Below, in pieces: positions 34,834 through 44,470 of a DNA stretch of 64,000 nt. The notes below the pieces were generated by a model that ran no database searches, was not told where the DNA came from, and saw only the letters and a program-made list of their open reading frames with translations. Position numbers and translations under genes: made by a program. The stretch's first letter is position 1. Every line of letters starts with the position of its first letter. Origin of the DNA: Sporomusa acidovorans (lineage in GTDB: Bacteria; Bacillota; Negativicutes; Sporomusales; Sporomusaceae); NCBI RefSeq assembly GCF_002257695.2, contig NZ_CP155571.1; one strand, given 5' to 3'.

Positions 34834-34887
34834 TTAACACAATCTTAATATTGCATTAACAACCGCAAAATACTAATACCGTATAAT
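34834..34887 (+). promoter_or_regulatory. Pho-box promoter of pstC-pstA
   Basis: TTAACA (34834), TTAATA (34845) and TTAACA (34856) at 11-bp period, then TATAAT (34882-34887) 20 bases after the last. Confidence 0.85.
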
Positions 34888-34922
34888 TTAAGAAAAACAA
34901 CTTTTAGATAGGATGTGGCGAA

Positions 34923-35816
34923 GTGGCGATAGCGGCCGACAACCGGCAACATCAACCAAAACTTATTTATGACCGGTATGTTCGTTATTTATTTATTGCT
35001 AGTGCTTTTTTGATGACGGTCATTATTTTATCAATCATTATTTTTGTGGGACAACAAGGGCTGGCAACTTTTAAAGATGTCAGTCCTGTGGAATTTTTCT
35101 TAACGGCAAAGTGGGATCCGGCGGAGGATCAATACGGTGCTTTGAGCTTTTTGATGGGTTCGGTATATGTCACCTTATTGGCGTTGTTGTTTGGCGCGCC
35201 GCTTGGGTTGGCAGGAGCCATCTTTATGGCCAAGATCGCACCCGGCTGGCTGCGGGAAATTATGCGGCCGGCCACAGACTTGTATGTTGCCATTCCGTCG
35301 GTTGTATACGGTTATGTGGGATTGACGGTATTTGTGCCGTTTATCCGTGAATTTTTCCACGTGAGTACCGGCTTTGGTTTGTTTGCGGCTGCCCTGATTC
35401 TCTCCATCATGATTTTACCGACCATTATTAGTATATCCGAGGATGCCCTGCGGGCAGTGCCTAAAAATTTGGAGGAGGCTTCCCTGGCCTTGGGGGCAAC
35501 CCGTTGGCAAACCATTTCCAAGGTTCTTGTACCAACTGCCTTGCCCGGTATTTTGACAGCTATTATTCTAGCCATGGCCAGAGCGATTGGTGAGACCATG
35601 GCGGTACAAATGGTAATCGGCAATACACCGCAAATGGCAAAGTCGCTGTTTTCCCCCACGTCAACTCTTCCCAGTGAAATTGTTGTTGAGATGGGTAACA
35701 CACCGTTTGGTTCGGCCTGGGGAAATTCATTGTTTTTGATGGCTTTGGTGTTGCTCATTATATCATTGATTATGATTTTACTTATTAGGAGAATTGCGGC
35801 AAGGAGGATGGCATAA
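34923..35816 (+). CDS. pstC: Phosphate ABC permease PstC
   Basis: 297 aa with six TM helices and the EAA loop (EEASLALGATRWQTI). GTG start. The stop overlaps the pstA start (TAATG). Confidence 0.94.
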   Translation: MAIAADNRQHQPKLIYDRYVRYLFIASAFLMTVIILSIIIFVGQQGLATFKDVSPVEFFLTAKWDPAEDQYGALSFLMGSVYVTLLALLFGAPLGLAGAIFMAKIAPGWLREIMRPATDLYVAIPSVVYGYVGLTVFVPFIREFFHVSTGFGLFAAALILSIMILPTIISISEDALRAVPKNLEEASLALGATRWQTISKVLVPTALPGILTAIILAMARAIGETMAVQMVIGNTPQMAKSLFSPTSTLPSEIVVEMGNTPFGSAWGNSLFLMALVLLIISLIMILLIRRIAARRMA

Positions 35817-36676
35817 TGTCGGCACGAAGTCTGGATAAACTGGCTACGGCCGTTATGTGGCTGGCCGGTACGGCAATATTGGCAATACTTGTTACCTTTT
35901 TAGGATATATGCTGGTAAGAGGGTTGCCTGTTTTGAGCTGGAATTTTATTACCGGGATGCCTAGCGATATTAACGTTGGCGGCGGTGTGGGGCCGCAGTT
36001 GTTTAATTCGTTTTATATTCTGGGGCTATCGATGCTGTTTTCTATTCCGGCAGCCGTAGGTGCCGGGGTTTATTTAGCCGAATATGCCGGCGCTGGCCGC
36101 TTAACCGATATGATCCGGCTAAGCACCGAAAGCTTGGCTACCGTACCTTCCATTGTTCTTGGATTATTCGGCATGATTATTTTTGTTAATTTGTTTGGTA
36201 TGGGGTTTAGTATTATCGGTGGCTCACTGACTTTAATGCTGCTTAATTTACCTGTACTGGTACGGGTAACGGAAGAATCCATTCGTACGGTACCGGTGCA
36301 TTACCGGGAAGCCAGCCTGGCGTTGGGGGCGACTAAATGGCAAACCATCTGGCGGGTGGTTTTGCCTAATGCCATGCCGGGAATTATTACGGGTATTACG
36401 CTCACCGCCGGACGGGCACTGGGAGAAACTGCAATTTTGATATTTACCGCCGGCACGACCGTATCGCGCACGGTACCTGATTTTGATATTACGGCTGCCG
36501 GCGAAACGCTGGCCGTGCACATGTGGTATGTTATGGCTGTCGGCCTGGTGCCTGACCGGGGAGCAATTGCCGACGGTACGGGTGCCCTGCTGATTATTAC
36601 GATTTTGATTTTTAACCTGATGTTCACGCTTCCCAGTAAATATATTCAACGAAAAATGGCTGGCGGCGGTCACTAA
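35816..36676 (+). CDS. pstA: Phosphate ABC permease PstA
   Basis: 286 aa, six TM helices and the EAA loop (REASLALGATKWQTIWRVVLP), plus the PstA-typical GRALGETA. Translationally coupled to pstC. Confidence 0.94.
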   Translation: MSARSLDKLATAVMWLAGTAILAILVTFLGYMLVRGLPVLSWNFITGMPSDINVGGGVGPQLFNSFYILGLSMLFSIPAAVGAGVYLAEYAGAGRLTDMIRLSTESLATVPSIVLGLFGMIIFVNLFGMGFSIIGGSLTLMLLNLPVLVRVTEESIRTVPVHYREASLALGATKWQTIWRVVLPNAMPGIITGITLTAGRALGETAILIFTAGTTVSRTVPDFDITAAGETLAVHMWYVMAVGLVPDRGAIADGTGALLIITILIFNLMFTLPSKYIQRKMAGGGH

Positions 36677-36682
36677 ACAAGA

Positions 36683-36718
36683 GAAGTCCTGAACTGGTTA
36701 CAGTTCAGGACTTCTTCT
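36683..36718. terminator. Bidirectional terminator between pstA and the CYTH-CHAD gene
   Basis: GAAGTCCTGAACTG (36683-36696) pairs exactly with CAGTTCAGGACTTC (36701-36714). The convergent gene's stop codon lies in the loop, so its last codons form half of the stem. Confidence 0.85.
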
Positions 36719-38293
36719 ATAAATGGCTTCGTCCTCAAGGGGTCTTAGTTTTTTTACTTTGTAGGCGGCTTTTCTTATTTTGCTCCAGGTCCTATCCCAG
36801 TTTTCCAGGGTAGTGGCTGACCGGGCTAAGTGCCAGCCGGTGATGAGACCGGAATCATGGTGAGTGAGACGGCTGGCCGAGGCTTTGACAAGTTCTTGCA
36901 AAAGAGACAGAGTAAACGCAGTATCGAGAATTTTGCCTAATGCATCCTGGAGTTGTTCTAAACGTCGGTACAGCACGCCGGTATTGCCGGGCAGGGCAGG
37001 TGCCAGCGAGTCTAATGCGCACCGCAGGCGTTCGCCGGCAAGGTATAGACTATGAGCGGCTTCCTCGTTAGCCGGATCCAGGTTGTCACCCTGCTGTAAT
37101 AAATGGGCAAGCCAGTCTGCTAACCGTTCCCGGACAAACTTTTTACAGCTAACAGGTGTTGTGGAGATGTTGGCGGACCAGTGTTCTATAATTGACCATA
37201 AGCCTAAGAACACGGGGGTGCATTGACCGGTGGCAATTTCGGTGAAAAAAGCGGCCTTGGTTACTTGAAGCTTATTGTCAACTAAGGGTATTAGGGCTGG
37301 TTTGCCGGCCTTATTGGCAAGCACATTGCTCATAGACCGCATGCTCTCAGTCCAACCAAGGCAAAATCTTGCAAGAGCGTGAATGTAATCAAGTTTTTCC
37401 TGCCAGGCAGAGAGACTGGTCACATAAGAAGAATAATCTTCGCCTGGAAGCAGCGGTTCGCTAAGCTCCAGTAACGCATGCAGTTTGCTCAGCGCCACAC
37501 GAAACTGGTTTAGTGTGGCGCTTTGGTCTGGAGTGGATAAATAAGTCTGCTGCGCTCTGATTGTCGTATGTATATGATAGATCAGTAATTGACTGAGCAG
37601 TTGGTCGGCAGGGAGAACTGCCGTGGATTTTTTTAGCGGGCAGGGAAGCGGGCTGTCCTGCCCAAGGCCATCAGCCAAGCCGGCTAGGACAGTTGCCCGG
37701 TACAATTTGCTATTTTGTTCAGGCAGCAAAGGAAAATCTTTTGCCAAAGCCGCTCCCAGCCAAATCAAAGCCCGTGGTTTTCCTGCTTTTAATTCTAATT
37801 CCAGCTCCAGCAATTGTTGCTGTTTATTGCCGGCGCTGATGTCGCCATCATCCAGTGCCAGTTCGATCTCACTGCCATCCGGGGCCGTGAGGTTCATAAT
37901 GTGGCGATTGAACCGGGTGCGGAAGATAGGTTCCAGGGGCATATTCTGTACGGCCGCTGCCAGCCTTGGGCCGATGGCTGTGGTCATAAAGGGTTCCAGG
38001 CTGGGAAGCGGGTTGTCTACCGATAGGTTGTACTCAGTACGCTGGTGCAGCCCGCCGTCACTTGTACCATCTGCTTTAACGGTTGCTGTCCACTTACCAT
38101 CTGCTGAGCGCAAGCGGTATGACAGGCGCGATTTCAGTAATCGTTGATCAGCCGTATCATAATAAGTGGTCTCAAGCAGTTGGCAGTAGGCCGGCTGGGA
38201 TAACAATTCCTGTAATAAGTGGGCATTGAGCAAATTTTTTAAGCAGGCAGGATCGGCCAGACGTAGTTTTAACTCGGCTTCCGTATTGGAAAT
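36698..38293 (-). CDS. CYTH-CHAD domain protein, probable ATT start
   Basis: About 531 aa. The N-terminal CYTH triphosphate tunnel domain (about 1-205) opens with the ExELKLR signature; the C-terminal CHAD helical domain (about 235-520) has conserved histidines and arginines. CHAD proteins bind polyphosphate and CYTH enzymes act on triphosphates, which suits its place beside the pst genes. The start is unusual: AAGGAGGTG (38308-38300) is eight bases before ATT 38293, giving M-S-N-T-E-A-E-L-K. GTG 38302 overlaps the ribosome-binding site and TTG 38374 has none. Confidence 0.85.
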   Translation of the reverse strand: MSNTEAELKLRLADPACLKNLLNAHLLQELLSQPAYCQLLETTYYDTADQRLLKSRLSYRLRSADGKWTATVKADGTSDGGLHQRTEYNLSVDNPLPSLEPFMTTAIGPRLAAAVQNMPLEPIFRTRFNRHIMNLTAPDGSEIELALDDGDISAGNKQQQLLELELELKAGKPRALIWLGAALAKDFPLLPEQNSKLYRATVLAGLADGLGQDSPLPCPLKKSTAVLPADQLLSQLLIYHIHTTIRAQQTYLSTPDQSATLNQFRVALSKLHALLELSEPLLPGEDYSSYVTSLSAWQEKLDYIHALARFCLGWTESMRSMSNVLANKAGKPALIPLVDNKLQVTKAAFFTEIATGQCTPVFLGLWSIIEHWSANISTTPVSCKKFVRERLADWLAHLLQQGDNLDPANEEAAHSLYLAGERLRCALDSLAPALPGNTGVLYRRLEQLQDALGKILDTAFTLSLLQELVKASASRLTHHDSGLITGWHLARSATTLENWDRTWSKIRKAAYKVKKLRPLEDEAIYRRSPEL

Positions 38294-38370
38294 GGGAAAC
38301 ACCTCCTTGGATATGGCCCGGGGGAAATGTGGCGGTTTGACAGATGGAGTCCTTGCGATTTTGGCTCCAA

Positions 38371-39549
38371 TCAAATGAAGCGTCCGCCTGACAGGGATCC
38401 GAAATCTGGTTCAAATAATTTTTGCCAGATTATCGCTGCAATGGCCTGGGAGGCCATTGGACGACCAATTTGGGTTGCCATCTCGCGCATAGAGCTAATT
38501 TGCTGCGGATTGGCAAGAAGGTCATGGACTGTGGCCGTAAGACTGTGGCTGTTTTGTGACCATAATGCCGCTCCCTTGCCAATTAAATAAGCGGCGTTTT
38601 CCTCTTCATGGCCGGGGATAGCTTGATACAACAGCAGCGGGAGCTTCATTGACAATGCTTCGCTGATGGTGAGGGCGCCCGGTTTCGTAATTAAAAGATC
38701 GGCCACCGACATGAATTCCGGGATATGCCGGGTATAGCCAAGCACCTTAAGCGGGTGAACAAAGTTTGGTGCCTTGGATAAGAGGCTGCGGCGCAAAGTG
38801 GCGTTTCGCCCGGTTACGACTACCAAATTAAGGGGTAATGGCAAAGTATCAAGGGCCAGTACGGCTTGTTCAAGGTCGCCTAATCCCAAGCCGCCGCCCA
38901 TAATGAGAATTACCGGATGGGGGTTGGCAAAGCCCAGCAGCCGGCGAAGCGAGTCAAGTTCTACCTGGCTGGGTATATGGCTGAATTTCTCATTGACAGG
39001 TATGCCGGTAGCATGAATGCGGGACAGATCAATATTTTGCCGCGCTAATTGCTGTTTGAGCTCAGGGGTAGCTACAAAATATAAATCCGTTTCGCGATAA
39101 CACCAGAACCGATGGATGGCAAAATCGGTGATAACGCCGATTAGCGGCAGATTGATCTTATGGTTGCGTTTAAGATAGGCAGCGGCACCGCACGGAAAAG
39201 GGTGAGTACAGATAAGCGCATCCGGTCGGTGGGCTTCAATCAGTTTAAGCATGCTGCGTTTCATCGCCATAGCCATCAGGCTTTGCACTTTGCTGCCCGG
39301 TACCGGCATCTGGGAAAAGCGGTAAAGAAGGTCATATATATCAGGAAAAATATCAATAAGTTTGAGGTAGGCTTCTTTTACCAGCGTGTTTAGATAAGAG
39401 TTTTCACCGGCCATAAAATCGACCATTTGTGCGGTGAATAGCTTTTGGTTTTCTAGGGCTGTTTTGATAGCCAGTGCGGCTTGGGTGTGACCATCGCCGA
39501 CTGATGCTGAGACTAATAAGATTTTTGCCGGTTTCGTAGTGGAAGACAA
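38371..39549 (-). CDS. MGDG-synthase/MurG-type glycosyltransferase
   Basis: About 392 aa, GT-B fold. The N-terminal domain starts with the MGDG synthase motif ILLVSASVGDGHTQAA; the C-terminal domain has GGGLGLGDLEQ and the UDP-sugar motif TKPGALTISEAL. Relatives (UgtP/YpfP) add glucose or galactose to diacylglycerol. TTG 39549 has GAGG seven bases upstream. It is upstream of, and probably cotranscribed with, the CYTH-CHAD gene. Confidence 0.85.
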   Translation of the reverse strand: MSSTTKPAKILLVSASVGDGHTQAALAIKTALENQKLFTAQMVDFMAGENSYLNTLVKEAYLKLIDIFPDIYDLLYRFSQMPVPGSKVQSLMAMAMKRSMLKLIEAHRPDALICTHPFPCGAAAYLKRNHKINLPLIGVITDFAIHRFWCYRETDLYFVATPELKQQLARQNIDLSRIHATGIPVNEKFSHIPSQVELDSLRRLLGFANPHPVILIMGGGLGLGDLEQAVLALDTLPLPLNLVVVTGRNATLRRSLLSKAPNFVHPLKVLGYTRHIPEFMSVADLLITKPGALTISEALSMKLPLLLYQAIPGHEEENAAYLIGKGAALWSQNSHSLTATVHDLLANPQQISSMREMATQIGRPMASQAIAAIIWQKLFEPDFGSLSGGRFI

Positions 39550-39654
39550 AGTAATCACCTCGTCAATAACCTCATTATAATTATATCATGCTGGCAAAGC
39601 TTGGCGATTCAGAATTACATGGGGACATTACGGAACAGGTAGAGCTAATTAATG

Positions 39655-39701
39655 TAAAAAAACCCGCGCGTTCATTGCTAGTGGGCTTGCAATATCAGCG
39701 C
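39655..39701 (-). terminator. Terminator of the EAL-GGDEF gene
   Basis: On the minus strand CCGCGC...ATTGC pairs with GCAAT...GCGCGG, followed by eight Ts. Confidence 0.7.
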
Positions 39702-39733
39702 GGCGCAGTATATCTTACCTTATTTGACTATGG

Positions 39734-41626
39734 TTACTGAAAAACACTGCTCCGTCGGTCATAAACAACGCAAGAACCCGGACGCTGTTTGGCCAGTTTC
39801 TTTAAGTCGGCGGCTACTTCCGCTATTTCAAGATAATTGGTGAATTTCTGGAGCCGGTTGGTTACGGCAGCAATAGAAATCGACATAATCGGGAACTGTT
39901 CCAACTGCCCGCGACGGTTTTTCACTTCTATATAGCCTTTTGTTAAATCAGTAAGAGAATATTTATTTTTAATCTCCCGGTCAAATAGTTCAATAATTTT
40001 TTCCGACAGGCTCTCTATAAACTCAGGTCTGGTAATAAGGATAAAATCGTCGCCGCCAATATGACCGAGAAAGTCATCAGTAGAACCGGATTTGCCAATA
40101 CTTCGGCTTACGATCTGAGAGGTCAAAAGCAGAATCTGATCGCCACGTTCAAATCCATATTTATCATTGTACGCTTTAAAGTTATCAAGGTCAAGATACA
40201 TAACGGCAAAAGGTTCCTGGGAGGCGACAAGCTTTTTTAAGCGCTCTTCAATTACCCAATTACCCGGCAGGCCTGTAAGGGGATTGGAGTTGTGCGCCTG
40301 ATGGATTTGCAGATTGGTGATATGGTTTAACAGGGACATAATCGAAACAATGCCTAAATATTCTCCGGCTTTGACGACAATAATAAAATCATACAGGTGA
40401 TACTCTTTCCGGTTCATCGCCATTTGGGATACGGTCTCAAGCGGCAGCTCGGCACTGACGATCAGTGGTTTTTTGTCCATTACCCGCTCGACAGGGCGGC
40501 GATAATAAAGGGATATACCATAATTTGTTCCTAACTGGTAATAAAGTTTATCTTTCATTAACAAACCAACAGGACGGGCTGAGTCAACGATGACAATACC
40601 ATTGACTTTTTCAGTAGTAAAAATTTCCTCAACAGTGTTTACCGTGGTAGCGGGATTAACGATAGGAATTTGTTCAACAATTTCGCCGATGCTAACTCCA
40701 AGTCCCTGGCGAGAGCGGGATTTTGCCTGTGCATCCTGAAAGTTGTACTCGGCAATCAATTCCAACACCTCCTGTGTTATTGCCGGCGGAGGAAAGGCTG
40801 GGCGCGCCAAAAAGTAGCCTTGACCGTAATGCACACCCTTACGAATAAGAATGGCTAGTTCAGCCGCCGTCTCGATCCCTTCGGCAATCAGCTTACTGTT
40901 AATTATGGCAGCTAGTTTGACCATGGCATCAAGCATTGCCTGCTTAAGAGGATCCTTGTCAACTTCGTGGACGATTGAGCGATCCAGTTTAATATAGTTA
41001 GGCCTGAGCGCTGCAATGGCCTCCAGGCTGGAATAGCCGGCACCGGCATCATCTACGGCAATGCTGTAGCCTTGTTCGCGGTAGTGATTGAGTGATTTGG
41101 AAAAACTTTCAAAATCATTAATAGCTGTCCGTTCCGTGATTTCAAAAGTTACTTGTGACGGATTGATACCATTTTCAATTAAAAATGCTTTGGTTAAGCC
41201 GCCGCGAAAGTTGGGATCTTTGATAACCTCGGCGTTCATATTAAGAAATAGTCGCTGCTTTTTTCCTAAAGCCGTCATATGATTTAATGCGGCCTCGCGG
41301 CAGACCTGCTCTAGCGGTAACAACCTGTTGGTTTCTATAGCAATGCTAAATAACTTTGCAGGAAAGTGCAGCGGACTGTTTGCCGGCCCTCGGCTTAAGG
41401 CTTCATAGCCCATAATTATTCCTGTTTTCAAATTAACAATAGGTTGAAATACCGGAGTGATTTTTTTATCTTTAATAATTATCTCAAGCTCTTTTTGCAG
41501 GTCGATTGTTAAGAAAGGATGTCTTGCAGGCAGGAAATTATAGGATAATGACAAAGTATCAAAAGCCAATGATTGGATATTGAAAGGAAAATTATTATAG
41601 AAATTTTTAAACATCGTAAGCGACAA
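39734..41626 (-). CDS. EAL-CBS-GGDEF cyclic-di-GMP protein
   Basis: About 630 aa. EAL phosphodiesterase domain (about 45-285, with YEALSRGP, NMNAEV and DDAGAGYSSL), tandem CBS domains (about 315-435) and a GGDEF domain (about 460-610, HIGGDDF). The EAL metal residues look intact; GGDDF is a functional variant of the cyclase motif. TTG 41626 has GGGGAGGT seven bases upstream. It probably tunes c-di-GMP in response to a CBS-bound nucleotide. Confidence 0.88.
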   Translation of the reverse strand: MSLTMFKNFYNNFPFNIQSLAFDTLSLSYNFLPARHPFLTIDLQKELEIIIKDKKITPVFQPIVNLKTGIIMGYEALSRGPANSPLHFPAKLFSIAIETNRLLPLEQVCREAALNHMTALGKKQRLFLNMNAEVIKDPNFRGGLTKAFLIENGINPSQVTFEITERTAINDFESFSKSLNHYREQGYSIAVDDAGAGYSSLEAIAALRPNYIKLDRSIVHEVDKDPLKQAMLDAMVKLAAIINSKLIAEGIETAAELAILIRKGVHYGQGYFLARPAFPPPAITQEVLELIAEYNFQDAQAKSRSRQGLGVSIGEIVEQIPIVNPATTVNTVEEIFTTEKVNGIVIVDSARPVGLLMKDKLYYQLGTNYGISLYYRRPVERVMDKKPLIVSAELPLETVSQMAMNRKEYHLYDFIIVVKAGEYLGIVSIMSLLNHITNLQIHQAHNSNPLTGLPGNWVIEERLKKLVASQEPFAVMYLDLDNFKAYNDKYGFERGDQILLLTSQIVSRSIGKSGSTDDFLGHIGGDDFILITRPEFIESLSEKIIELFDREIKNKYSLTDLTKGYIEVKNRRGQLEQFPIMSISIAAVTNRLQKFTNYLEIAEVAADLKKLAKQRPGSCVVYDRRSSVFQ

Positions 41627-41719
41627 AGAGATTACCTCCCCCGAGTGTGGAGTCCATATCATTATTATAGCTCAGAGCGGGATAAGGCTTTGTAATTATT
41701 CTGTTAATTTTTTGGCAAT

Positions 41720-41749
41720 GTATGGACCGGGCGTCTCATTGCCATAATA
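41720..41749 (+). promoter_or_regulatory. Sigma-G consensus promoter for the spoIID-like/ger operon
   Basis: GTATG (41720-41724), 18 bases, CATAATA (41743-41749): a full match to the Bacillus sigma-G consensus, 36 bases before the SpoIID-like gene. gerA-type operons are sigma-G controlled. Confidence 0.75.
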
Positions 41750-41784
41750 ACATAGAAGAATATGTTGAGTGAGGTGCATGTAGG

Positions 41785-42750
41785 ATGAATAGAAAGAGTT
41801 TTAGTTTTGTGGCTATACTTGTATTTTTATGTTTGTTGCTCATTGGCTGCAGTATGCAGCCCCAGAAAAAACCTGATACGCAGCCGTCTCCAACGCCTCC
41901 CCAACAGGCGGCTGAGCAGAATGAGCCGGCAATTACCGTATTTATGCATGAAACCGGCGAAAAGAAAACCATGAAGATGGAGGATTATATAGCCGGGGTG
42001 GTTGCGGGAGAAATGAAAAACGATTGGCCGGTAGAGGCATTGGCAGCTCAGGCGATTATTGCCCGTACCTTTACGCTGGAGGCTATAGAAACCAAGGGGG
42101 GCGTCCCTGAGCGCGGCACGCAGGCATCTACTGATATCAAGGAATTTCAGGCCTATGATGCCAAAGCCGTGAATGATAATGTGCGCAAGGCCGTTGAAAT
42201 GACACGCGGCATGATTATGACCTATCAAGGCAAGCCAACCAAAAGCTGGTTTCACGCATCGGCGGGCGGGATTACTGCTACGGCCAAAGAAGGCCTGAAC
42301 TACCGGGATGCCGAGCCGCCCTATATTCTATCAGTGCAATCGCCGGATGAACTCGCCCCTGATGACGTTAAAAATTGGACCATTGTTTTCCCGAAAGAAG
42401 ATATTATCAACGCACTGGCCAAACTGGGGAAAAAAGTATCTGACATCAGCAGTGTCGAAATTTCGCAAAAGGGTCCGTCAGGAAGGGCTACGATATTGAT
42501 GATTAATAAGCAAGTAGAAGTATCGGGACCTGATTTTAGAGTGGCGCTGGATAGCACCAAACTAAAATCGATGCTGCTGGATAAAATAATTGTCGGCGAA
42601 GAGGGAGTTACCTTTGCCGGCAAAGGGTATGGCCATGGTGTCGGCATGTCCCAGTGGGGGGCTAACCGGATGGCCAAAGACGGAAAAAAACCGGAAGAGA
42701 TTGTTAGCCATTACTTCAAGGATATAACCATAGAAAAGCGCTGGAATTAG
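41785..42750 (+). CDS. SpoIID/LytB-domain lipoprotein
   Basis: 321 aa. Lipobox LIGC (Cys22), a proline-rich linker, then the SpoIID domain (about 50-320). It keeps the catalytic glutamate (E76 in VVAGEMKNDWPVEALAAQA) and the terminal GYGHGVGMSQWGA. SpoIID cleaves peptidoglycan glycan strands as a lytic transglycosylase. Unlike Bacillus spoIID (sigma-E, mother cell, N-terminal TM), this one is a predicted lipoprotein with a sigma-G promoter and sits ahead of the ger genes. That suggests a forespore or germination role. Confidence 0.85.
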   Translation: MNRKSFSFVAILVFLCLLLIGCSMQPQKKPDTQPSPTPPQQAAEQNEPAITVFMHETGEKKTMKMEDYIAGVVAGEMKNDWPVEALAAQAIIARTFTLEAIETKGGVPERGTQASTDIKEFQAYDAKAVNDNVRKAVEMTRGMIMTYQGKPTKSWFHASAGGITATAKEGLNYRDAEPPYILSVQSPDELAPDDVKNWTIVFPKEDIINALAKLGKKVSDISSVEISQKGPSGRATILMINKQVEVSGPDFRVALDSTKLKSMLLDKIIVGEEGVTFAGKGYGHGVGMSQWGANRMAKDGKKPEEIVSHYFKDITIEKRWN

Positions 42751-42805
42751 GGCTTACATGGCGGCGTCCGTTCGATCCGGTAAATGCTGAGGAGGCTGTC
42801 TGGCG

Positions 42806-44470
42806 GTGGGGCTATCCAATACGAAAAAAACGTGCTCTTTTAGAAAACTGTCGGATATTCTGCCGGGCAATTCTCTGGATACATTGAAGGTACGTGTTGC
42901 CGCCCTAAAGCAATTGGTAAAAGACAGCACCGAACTCGGCGAAGACATGTCCGGTATTGTTGCCGAGCTTAGGGCGGTACCGGCTGCCGGTGAAGAGCAA
43001 TTTCTGTTTACCCCGCAACTGGGGCTGAATGTTCAACTGCTAAAAACAATATTTCGCGATTGCGATGATGTAAAATTTCGTTTCTTTAAAACCGCAGGCC
43101 GGCAGGCGCTGCTGGTAACTTTAGATGGAATGACAGATACTCCTACACTGGAAGATAATATTTTGCAGCCGCTTATGCAAGCCCCTGCAGGCAATTTCGA
43201 CTTAAGGCGCTTCGTTGAAGAACGGTTAACTGTGACTAACGTAACTATTGAGGATCAGGGAAGCGCTGCCATTGAAGCCTTGATGAGCGGCAACGCCCTG
43301 GTCATGATTGATGGGATTGCCGATATTCTGTCAGTCAGTGCGACCAAGCATGTAAAACGAAGTGTTAGCACACCGGTGACGGAAGAAAATATCCGGGGGC
43401 CGCAGGACGCCTTTAATGAAACTCTGGCAGATAATATTGTTCTGATTCGCCGCCGGGCAAAAGACACAAATATAAAAGTCCGTGTCATTACAGTCGGTAC
43501 ACGCAGCAAAACCTCAGTGGCGGTTATTTATTCGGCTGCTTTGGTCAAACCCGGACTTGTGGAGGAAGTCGAGCGGCGCATCAAAGACTTGAAAGTAGAT
43601 CAAGTGTTGGTATCCAAAGTGGTGGAAGATGCCATGGTAGATCATCCTTGGACACCTTTCCCCCAGCTTGACGTGACGGAACGGCCGGAGAAAGTGGTAG
43701 CAGCTGTTTATGAAGGCCGGGTAGGCGTGCTTGTGGATAATACGCCTTTTAGTATCATTGTACCATGTACTTACGCCAGTATGATGAACGCCGTGGAAGA
43801 TTACACCATGCCGGCATCGGTAGCCTGCCTTGTCCGTGTGAGCCGTCATGTGGCAGCGTTTATCGCCATTTATACACCGGCGCTTTATATTGCGATTGTC
43901 TCCTTTCATCCGGGCATGCTGCCGACCGGTTTAGCGATTTCGCTGGCGGAACTCAGGGCACGTACGCCCTTCCCATCCTTTTTGGAAGCTATCATTATGG
44001 AAATCATGCTGGAACTATTCCAGGAGTCTGTCGCCAGGTTGCCTAAAAAGCTTTCCAGCGCGGCCAGTATGGTTGGGGCTTTTGTTATCGGGACAACGGT
44101 CGTACAAGCCGGTTTGGTCAATCCGTTCTTGGTGGTGGTTACGGCGATTACGGCAATTGCCTCCTATGTAATGCCTCACTATTCCTTAGGTTTGGCACTG
44201 CGATCATTACGGATACCGATTTTATTCCTGGCCTCAACATTGGGCCTGTATGGCGTTATGCTGGGTGTCATTATTATTACGGTTCATTTGTGCTCCTTAA
44301 AAAATTTCGGCGAATCTTATTTAGGCGGTATATTGGATGTGAATCTTTTGACTGATTGGAAAGACGGGTTTGTCCGGCTGCCGCATAAGTTTATGAAGAG
44401 CAGGCCGGTTGAATTTGGGGCGCAAGACAAAAAACGGCGTGGTGACGGCACAGATTATGGTCAATCTTGA
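42806..44470 (+). CDS. gerXA: Germinant receptor A subunit (GerA family)
   Basis: 554 aa. Soluble N-terminal half with the GerA landmarks (VVEDAMVDHPWTPFPQLDVTERPEKVVAAVYEGRVGVLVD is the transition into the membrane part), then about five TM helices (PASVACLVRVSRHVAAF; HPGMLPTGLAISLAELR). GTG 42806 with AGGAGG 12 bases upstream. First subunit of an ABC receptor that triggers germination in the spore inner membrane. Confidence 0.9.
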   Translation: MGLSNTKKTCSFRKLSDILPGNSLDTLKVRVAALKQLVKDSTELGEDMSGIVAELRAVPAAGEEQFLFTPQLGLNVQLLKTIFRDCDDVKFRFFKTAGRQALLVTLDGMTDTPTLEDNILQPLMQAPAGNFDLRRFVEERLTVTNVTIEDQGSAAIEALMSGNALVMIDGIADILSVSATKHVKRSVSTPVTEENIRGPQDAFNETLADNIVLIRRRAKDTNIKVRVITVGTRSKTSVAVIYSAALVKPGLVEEVERRIKDLKVDQVLVSKVVEDAMVDHPWTPFPQLDVTERPEKVVAAVYEGRVGVLVDNTPFSIIVPCTYASMMNAVEDYTMPASVACLVRVSRHVAAFIAIYTPALYIAIVSFHPGMLPTGLAISLAELRARTPFPSFLEAIIMEIMLELFQESVARLPKKLSSAASMVGAFVIGTTVVQAGLVNPFLVVVTAITAIASYVMPHYSLGLALRSLRIPILFLASTLGLYGVMLGVIIITVHLCSLKNFGESYLGGILDVNLLTDWKDGFVRLPHKFMKSRPVEFGAQDKKRRGDGTDYGQS

